Shown: positions 56,750 to 64,000 of the stretch, piece by piece | Numbering within the stretch: the stretch's first letter is position 1 | How the letters are laid out: the number at the start of each line of letters is the position of its first letter | Assembly: GCF_024679245.1 (NCBI RefSeq) | Contig: NC_090182.1 | Location: forward strand, 36,660,047-36,724,046 | DNA: 64,000 nucleotides | Reading direction: 5' to 3' | Source: Pseudorasbora parva | Taxonomy: Eukaryota; Chordata; Actinopteri; Cypriniformes; Gobionidae | The notes under the pieces: model-generated | What the model was told of the DNA's origin: nothing | Seen by the model: the letters and a program-made list of their open reading frames with translations, nothing else | Database searches by the model: none | Translations under genes and position numbers: made by a program

Positions 56750-57316
56750 TTAAAGGGGTTGTTCCGTTTTTGTTTTTTTTGTTTTTTTTTCTAGACTTGG
56801 TTGTGTTTATGTGGCGCAGTATAACATCCTAATACTTCTTTTTTTTTCTTTTCTTTTTTTTAAATGCCGTATTTTTCTTATATCTTACCTTTATTCCACA
56901 CTGCTGTCTCCACTGTCCGTTGAACAGCTCGTCTGTTTCCTGCTTCTGTGAAGCCCATCCCTCCGAGAAAGCAATGGTCTTCGATTGGTTAGATGGCCAA
57001 ATGTAGTTTCATGTATTTTTATTGGCTGAAGTGCCAAGCACAGGTTGTCTGGAAACGCCACGCCCCTTATCATTACGGGCAGAAGTCACATCTGCGGTGA
57101 CTAGCAAGGGTTTATGATATCACCAACCCGGGAAGAAGCTTGTTGTAGTCCAAACCGGACATTTTTGTAGGCAATTAACTGCCATAACTTTAAAAGATAA
57201 TATCTCTGTTTGCATTGAACTTTCAGCGCTGTAACTTTGCAGATTCTGTTTATGCTCAAGCAGCAACATTACATACTAAGTTAAAAAAGTGAAATCGCAT
57301 GCAACCACCCCTTTAG
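56750..57316. mobile_element. TTAA element (AAAGGGGT ends)
   Basis: The left end TTAAAGGGGTTGTTCCG pairs with the right end GCAACCACCCCTTTAG (TTAA decayed to TTAG). The interior includes T-rich runs and a GC-richer part (56920-57080). No transposase. Confidence 0.6.
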
Positions 57317-59608
57317 GCCATTTCGAGTTAATCCTTGTGAGGCAGACCATGATGTGTGGAATACAAAGATATCTTTAGTGTCAAGATATATGTTTATAAA
57401 AAAGAAAATATTCAGCCAGCATGCCATAGCCAACAGGTCATTCAGCTCCACCAGAATATTAACTAACCACACCTGCCATATCCTCATTAGGCGCCATTTA
57501 AAAGCACACAGTACCTGTTCACCTGTTTCCGGTCTCATCAGTCTCAGCAGAAGAGTGAACCTACCCGACTTTACTACCTGTGTTTACTTACCTCCATCTT
57601 CTTCCTCAAACCATTGATCCTTCAGGCTGCTTTTCATCTGTGTGCTCCATGTTCCGGTAAAGGAAAATAGTATTCAGTTTAGTGCGACTGTCATTCGTCA
57701 CTTACCTGCTTGACACGCCTAATGATCTAAACCACTCTTGGAATGAAATCACAGTGTGTCGTAGGTTTCCCCCAAATTATGGATTTGTATGTGTAAATGT
57801 TTTTTTAAAGTATATTTATAATGGAAACTAATGATTTGCTTTCATAGCTATGACATCATTTATGAGAAATGTTTTACAATAGAATTCCCAGAAACACTTT
57901 ATTTTAAGGTGACATATACTCATTACTACATGTATTTACTATATAGTTACTTACTACAGTTATTACTATAGTAAGTATATGTAGTTAATTAATATTACTT
58001 TTTATGTGAGTAAGTAAAATGGAACTACATTACCTTGAAATAAAGTTTAATCGAATTCTCACCAAGCAAAACTCATTCTGATGCATCCAACTAATTAAAA
58101 TAATGCTAATATATTGCTCCATATTAAAATAAACAATGTGCATTTTACTTTTCCAAAATATTTATGAGATGAACCCCTTTGGATCTGTTCTGTCCAAACA
58201 AACCACTATTCTCTCTGGCTGAAGCGTTTCTGCTTTATTTACCATTTCAAAAAGTATTTTAATTATATTTTCAGAAGAAAAAAATTCAAACTGCCATAAA
58301 ATATGTGCATCACCTCACCACTCAACTGTAGAAGAGTTTCTGTTTAATTTGTTTTTTCTTCTTTTTAACAGCCAGACCTCATCTGTGAACAAAACAACAT
58401 GCTGGGATTATCAAGTTATTTATAAAGTTATACATACCATTATATACCATATATAATTTATATATATCATTATATATACCACAATAAAGAAACATTATAG
58501 CTATATCCTCCGGAGAACCAAGATAAAAAGTTTTGTGAATTTAGTATTTGTTTCTGTCATTATATGTTTTAGAGAATAAGAAAAAAAATTCTGAGAAGTT
58601 GTGTCGAAATGTGGTGAATTTCAATTAATCCTTCATTCTATCTTCTTTTGCCTCTAATGCAACTCGTGATAAAAATAAGTTTCCATTAAATAGGATACAT
58701 AATCTTGAATAACATGAGTGATTTTATATATACATAACATTCAGAAACATTCAGTATTTAAAAAACAGGAAATTACATTTATTGATTATGACAGCATAAT
58801 ACACAGATGGGACAGATGCATAGGGGCGCTCTGTTTAGGAACTTTTCTCTCTTAAAATATAAGCGAGTGTAAACGTCAGCATTATCATATATGTGTAAAT
58901 AATTGAAGTCTGTCATGTAAAACAAGAGCTTATTGATGCAGTTCAGTCAGCTTCCGTAAATATTTTGTTTATACATAGAGTTACACTAATGGTGCAACAC
59001 AAAAAATATTTAGTAGTGCATAAGTTGTTAGTGCCCATTTGCATTAAAATGTTGTAACTTAAGCACAGCTGGTGTCTCCAAAATGCCTGATAAACATGCT
59101 TTAAGTCCTGGTGTCTCTATTGAAATCAAAGCCCTGTTTCATAACAGAATGACATATTTTGATTTGAAGCCACATTACATTTTTACAGAGATGTTGATTT
59201 ATGACTATTTAAAAATCAGTAAGATTTACATTATAATTACAAAATGGTACAAACATTTTATGTACTATTAACATAACATTTTAACTATTGACACACTGAT
59301 TATGTAATTTGGAATTGTGAATACATTTTGAATTAGTTAATAGTCATGTGCCCCAACAAGTAAAGTCATAACATAATGATATCTTTATAAATCATTAGCT
59401 AATGATTAATTAAAGCAGACAACTGGATGTTGAAATGCATGGCTTTGACCCCTTGTTAATATAATATGTTATTAAGGAATATACATTGACACATTTAACT
59501 CATAAAAATGTAATAATTACTTAATCAATTAATCATGTAGAATCTTCATTAGTTTCTGATGCAGTAGTCATTAATAAATGGGTTAGTTCACCATTAGTAA
59601 TACATTAA
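57317..59608. other. Mostly unassigned DNA with one MITE
   Basis: An ACACTTTATTTTAAGGTGAC to GGAACTACATTACCTTGAAA palindrome at about 57893-58050 belongs with the ACACTTTA MITEs. The 57460-57650 part (CACACCTG, CACCTGTTTCCGG, CTCAGCAG) is faintly LTR-like. The rest is AT-rich without features. Confidence 0.4.
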
Positions 59609-60634
59609 GGGCCCTATATTGCACCCAGCACAATTGACTTTGTACATCGACGCATGTGTCATTCCTATTTTGCACCCGCTCAAAGCGTGCTTTTCCCTCC
59701 ACAGAAGCACGTCGCTAAACTAGTGAATGAACTTGCGCTCCCTGGGCGGTTCAGTGCAAAAAAGGAGGCGTGTTCCGGCGCAAACAATCCCTGGTGCTAT
59801 TTTGCTGTTCCATTAAACAATTGCGCCACTGACCAGAAAAAACCTAGTCTAAAGTCAGTGGCGTGTTGTTCATTATGCTATTTTAAGGGCGCATGCTTGA
59901 CCATAATGTATAGCGTGCACAACGCACATACACTTTGCTCATGTAATCTACACAGATGCAACAGTTATTTTTGCAAATCATAAATTGTTACACTAAAAAA
60001 ATATTAACAAATGAGATGATGGAAATCATTGTGGTGTGCCACGAAGATGTGAAAAAATAGGCAGAAATCTAGCTTACAAATTATTCAGGCTAATTGTAGT
60101 AATTAAGGATCAGACCTGTTTGCCCAATAGTGGCAAGACATTTATGTATATAAGGGCATCTGACAAATTGGTTTGTCCGTCAAGAACCAGGAAAAAAAAT
60201 CGACAGAAAAACTGAAAAAACGGTTTAAGCGACGCCTGTTTAACCGACGCTATTTTGGGTGGGTTTCTCCCATCCCCATACAACACAACTTCTCTGTCTT
60301 TCACTGCTCTTACAAGAACATCCGTCTCCTCTGCTGTGAACCGCTCCTGGCGTGCGCCTGGTAAATACGCCATAATAATAGCAATCCATAATGGAACTTG
60401 CGCACCTGCTTTAAAAGGGAATGTTGGATGACGCTCTGATTGGTTTATTCACGTTACGCCCAAATCACACCTATGAATAATGAAGCTACTTAAGACCAAC
60501 CCATTTTAGATTTGCGCCAGGCGCATGAGCCATTTATCCCGCCGGGAAAAAAGCAACAGCGCCGAGACCCGCCCACAAAGTTACTTGCGCTTCATGCTTT
60601 GACACTTGCGTTTCAGATCGTTAAAATAGGGCCC
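59609..60634. mobile_element. PIF/Harbinger-type element, copy 2 (longer)
   Basis: Ends GGGCCCTAT and ATAGGGCCC as in copy 1 (27786-28446) and about 90% alike by eye over shared parts. It has about 380 bp more in the middle (59905-60295), including more of the Myb-like gene. Flanking triplets TAA and TTT do not match. Confidence 0.8.
60215..60373 (-). pseudogene. Myb/SANT-like Harbinger protein, N-terminal part
   Basis: From the CAT at 60371-60373 the minus strand reads M-A-Y-L-P-G-A-R-Q-E-R-F-T-A-E-E-T-D-V-L, then V-V-L-Y-G-D-G-R-N-P-P-K-I and V-K-Q-A. These are helices 1-2 of the Myb/SANT-like DNA-binding domain of Harbinger accessory proteins, which help bring the transposase to DNA and to the nucleus. 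Homology fades after about residue 52, where a Phe-rich tail follows. The residual frame extends to 60110 without domain support. The transposase gene is absent. Confidence 0.7.
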
Positions 60635-62139
60635 TTTCTCATGAATATCTGTGCATTAATTAAGCATGAATTAATGCATATTAGTGCACCCGTATTGTAA
60701 AGTGTTACCTATTTTTCCCCTCTCAACAACCAGATCCATTTTACTTTCCCTATTTGGGAAAAGAGAAGCCAAATCATTCTTCAGCATTACATTCTTCTGT
60801 GTTCCACACCATACAGGTTTGAAACACCTTGAGGATGAGTAAACGAAGAGAGTATTTTCATATTTGAGAAAATTAAACATTCCAGAAATCATTTCTTCAC
60901 ATTTGACTAGTGAAGTGTTTAGAGCGCATATTGAATTCAATTTGTTTAAAAAGGTAAATCTCTAGTTATTTACTCAGTTTTCCACAAGGTTGCTTATGCC
61001 ATCCACAAGAGCTCAAGCACGAGGTGTGTGTTTGCATTCCCTTCAGATTCCCAGCGTACCTCACTCCCTCTAAACTCACGGTGTCACCCGATATCGCTCA
61101 TCCGAAACTCTGATTTCAGAGCGCCAAATAACGGGTTGGGATTCTCATACAGTATTCAGACAGGCGTTTCATAATTTATGACGCAGTTTCCGTTATCGAC
61201 ATCGTTTTCAAAGATGCAGGGGAGGGAGGTACGTACAGGCCAACATTTCAGTCTCAATTTAGGAGCAGAGGGGAAAAGACTTAATCAAAGATGGCATGTA
61301 GATTATGGTACAATAAGTGTGTCAAGCCTATCCTCTAGCATTCCTGTGGCAAACGAACTCTGACTCTGTGATGTAGTTAAAGTGCTGTCAGCCTCCTCTG
61401 CTCCTCTTAATGCTTGTTGTTAAGGAGAGATGCTCACTCAGGCAATTTGTTGTGCTTTGAAGTATTAGAGACATAGACTGAGTTTTAAATTCACTCTGTT
61501 CTCGTAGATGAATGACAATGGGAAGCATCTTTTAAGTGTATATTGAGTGTCTGCGCTCCCATCTTGTAATAAAACTCTTTGAAAATGAGTTAGCAACTTA
61601 CTGTGTTTAGTTGTGACTCGTCTTGCCTATAGCTGATTCTCTATTTTAAAGTTGGTGCATTTTTTTAGTGTTAAAATACTTTTGTCTCTCCCAGCTTAAT
61701 ATACAGAAACGACTACAAGACATTTGTAGGCTGAATTCTCGAGAAGTGTAAACAATCTTTCAGAACATTGCTCGGTTTATTTAAAGTTGTGTCCTATATT
61801 TTGTGTTATACACTATATAAACAGTGTTAAAGGTGCAAATGTTTGTCTATAGCAGTGCTTCTCAAACATGTCCCTACCACATTTTGTATGTCTCCATAAC
61901 ACATTAGTAGACTGCAAAATTGGAATTGGGTGTGACCGATGAGGGAGACACAGGCTGCATCTCAATCAGCTTCCTAATTCTGCAGTCAGGGCACTGATGA
62001 GGGATTCGGGCATTTTGAGGGCTGTCTCAGTTGCTGTAAATCCTTCCAGTGCAGTGAAACTTTTGCTCTCTAAAATACCCAGAAGAAGAAAAAAAGAAAG
62101 AAAAAAAAGTTTTGAATAAGTAATTACTTCATGACAGCT
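60635..62139. other. Unassigned DNA, 1.5 kb
   Basis: No supported gene or RNA. The part near 61960-62060 (GCATCTCAATCAGCTTCC, GGGCTGTCTCAGTTGC) looks like an old fish MITE end. Confidence 0.4.
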
Positions 62140-62410
62140 AACAAAGTACATTATATAGTATGAGTGTGTGTATGAATGTAATTCTGGACGTAATACACCT
62201 GCCATGTTGTCATTATCATTTGACCTACCAGGATCAGTTGATCACTTCACTACCATTCACAAATCCTCTCCTGTGGCCCCATGGGGTAGTAAAGTGTCCA
62301 TCATATGCACATTTCAGAATCTCGCAGGAAGGAGTAGGTCATCCGGTTACCTTTTAGCCTACGCTTGTATGAGTAATGTGAATTCAGGCATACTACTTTT
62401 ATCACATACT
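62140..62410. repeat. Possible MITE with inverted TAGTATGAGTG ends
   Basis: TATAGTATGAGTGTGTGTAT at the left and GTATGAGTAATGTGAATTC with GCATACTAC at the right show weak inverted similarity. Low certainty. Confidence 0.35.
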
Positions 62411-62583
62411 TTTTTTTCCGTCTACTATACAGTTCTCTTAATAAATATTCTGCAGAATGAAACATAATCACGTGAGCCAACTCAATACACATCATGATAC
62501 GCAAAATATGTCAAAAACAAAAACAAACTGTTATTTCATTATTTGGTAATGCTTTAGATTACAGCCCGGAAAGTTCTGTGTAA

Positions 62584-63853
62584 TTAAAGCTACACTGTGT
62601 AACTTTTTTAGTTTATTCTTAGCTAAAATCACTTAGTTCTTTCAAAAATATATGTGTTCATTAATGTATATTTACTTCTTTCAAGTAATAATGCATTCTC
62701 GTAATTTTATAATATACCATTGAAAATACATACGTGTTGAGGGTTCTGATGGCGGTCGCCATGTTGCTTCTCCATCTTGAAAGTACATTTGCCAAAGAGG
62801 GACATACCCGTAAATTCAAGCTTCGCTTTTCGCGTTTTAACACTCGATGGCACTGTGTCGAATGTGAAGAGGAGGATTGCTTGAGGCTGCTATATGATGA
62901 TGGAGGATCACTCTTAAGCCCTTTCACACTGCACGTCGGACTCGCAATATTCCCGGAACATTGCCAGGTCACCTTCTGTGTGAAAGCAACCACGTCCCGG
63001 AATTGATTACCGAATTCGACCCGGGTCGGGGACCTAGTAACATTGCGGGATATGTATCAGAGTCGCCAAGGAAGCGGAAAAGAGAATTAAGACGGCAACG
63101 CGACAGGCAAATCAACAAGACAAAGGTAAATATTGGAGTGGCCTTTCCAAGATGGAAAGAGCTCATGAGGAGCAACGATTTTAAAAAGAACGCCGACGTT
63201 GCCTGCTTTCTTCTCGACAGGTAATATTAATTCAGCCTATTTGTGTATATTGGAAGTTTTATTGTTGCTTGGCTAATTATATCATGGTGTGCTGTGCATA
63301 ACACTAGAATGACGTCTAGGATAGTTTTCCTCGCGTCAATGATGAAAAAGTATTGTTTACCTTATAACATAAATCCGTGTTCTATGACGGATAACATGAG
63401 ATTAATATTTTACATTATTTTAAATTATAATTGCATTATAATTTGTTTGCCTTACGCTAGTGGTGTTGTACAATATACAGATAGCACTAATAAAAAAAAG
63501 TTACTTTACTAAGAGCTTGCATTCGTCTGGGAACCTGATAGCTGATGTTACCAATGAACTGGTAAAAAATAACGAAAACGTAAAACTGTTATTCATTTTA
63601 CATAGATTAATTTGATCATAGATCATTTGGTAAATTAAATAACTGCAAATTATAATAGTTTTCAAAAATTACCTCATCACTTGAGTTGAAGCAACACTCA
63701 CCGAAGAGGTCGAACTGAAAGCCATGACTAAATCGGCCACCGTAGGAGTTGAAACGAAATCGAAATTGAGAGGAGCAGAAACTATTATTCACTGGATGGT
63801 CATATACCTTTTCACCACTAGATGGGGGAAAATATCACACAGTGTAGCTTTAA
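62584..63853 (+). mobile_element. TTAA element with exon-like coding segment
   Basis: The left end TTAAAGCTACACTGTGTAAC (62584) pairs with the right end CACACAGTGTAGCTTTAA (63853), so a perfect TTAA lies at both sides. At 1.27 kb it contains a basic coding segment with a splice donor and a nested trace (about 62915-63050) similar to the MITE at 27355. No transposase core is seen. Confidence 0.75.
63057..63224 (+). pseudogene. Basic exon of a transposon gene (unrecognised family)
   Basis: The frame reads S-P-R-K-R-K-R-E-L-R-R-Q-R-D-R, then K-T-K-V-N-I-G-V-A-F-P-R-W and D-F-K-K-N-A-D-V-A-C-F-L-L-D-R. It stops at a TAA that overlaps a good donor (CGACAG/GTAATA). This suggests that it is an internal or first exon whose true partner lies downstream. 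The Arg-rich start suggests nucleic-acid binding or nuclear entry. I have seen similar wording in fish transposon-derived gene models but cannot name the family. Nothing downstream to 63853 looks like its continuation. Confidence 0.45.
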
Positions 63854-64000
63854 AGCAAATTTACAGCATAACTTTCGGTGCTTATAGTGTAACTGTTAAG
63901 TATGTATGTGTAGGTATAAGGGAACAATATGTAATATTTGGGTAATAAACGGGGAAATTTAGGAAAATTAACAAATTATTTATACTGTAAGTATTCTTTA
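63854..64000. other. Unassigned AT-rich DNA at the window edge
   Basis: No feature supported. Confidence 0.4.

Noticed and set aside
57460..57650. Solo LTR candidate
   Set aside because: Composition resembles fish LTR leaders, but there is no TG...CA pair or target duplication.

Overview
The window looks like non-genic (intergenic or intronic) DNA of a cypriniform teleost, in the zebrafish/carp/goldfish range. That is an inference from the repeats: a 5S-rRNA-headed SINE (SINE3 type), DIRS-type retroelements with tyrosine recombinase, several Tc1-like lineages, PIF/Harbinger and TTAA-flanked elements, and long CA/GT runs. I recognise no host protein-coding gene, rRNA or tRNA. Almost every readable protein segment is a transposon remnant. 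The one long intact frame is a gag-protease-integrase polyprotein inside an LTR retrotransposon.

Layout. 0-7 kb: the 3' end of a DIRS element, two decayed Tc1-like elements, about 2 kb of unassigned DNA, and a hAT-type element with an 8-bp target duplication. 7-11 kb: a 2.66-kb trinucleotide-based satellite (AGT/AGC/AGAAGGAAC units) with an internal ~0.65-0.73 kb duplication, lying between the arms of an imperfect palindrome. 11-15 kb: a 5S-headed SINE cut into three pieces by two later insertions. 15-28 kb: palindromic MITEs, a DIRS reverse-transcriptase scrap, GT microsatellites and a gag remnant. 27.8-31 kb: a Harbinger MITE with a Myb-like relic, then a TTAA element with a THAP-like exon and a second TTAA element inside it. 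31.8-34.8 kb: a non-LTR retrotransposon split by two MITEs.

36.0-47.5 kb: the main structure. A TTAA MITE was split by a DNA transposon, which was in turn entered by a 10.1-kb LTR retrotransposon. The LTRs (about 1.7 kb) differ by only two substitutions and one 3-base indel by eye, and AAAG flanks both sides. The internal frame (1,250 codons) has a coiled coil, gag-like domain, basic region, retropepsin and integrase, but no reverse transcriptase or RNase H, and the integrase stops before its third catalytic residue. The element seems to have moved recently using enzymes supplied in trans.

47.5-64 kb: a complete-length Tc1-like element with good ends but a broken transposase, a MITE carrying another MITE and a LINE fragment, a second Harbinger copy that keeps more of the Myb-like gene, and a TTAA element with an exon-like coding segment ending at a splice donor. 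The window is best read as a record of successive insertions, many of which can be ordered from split elements and target duplications.
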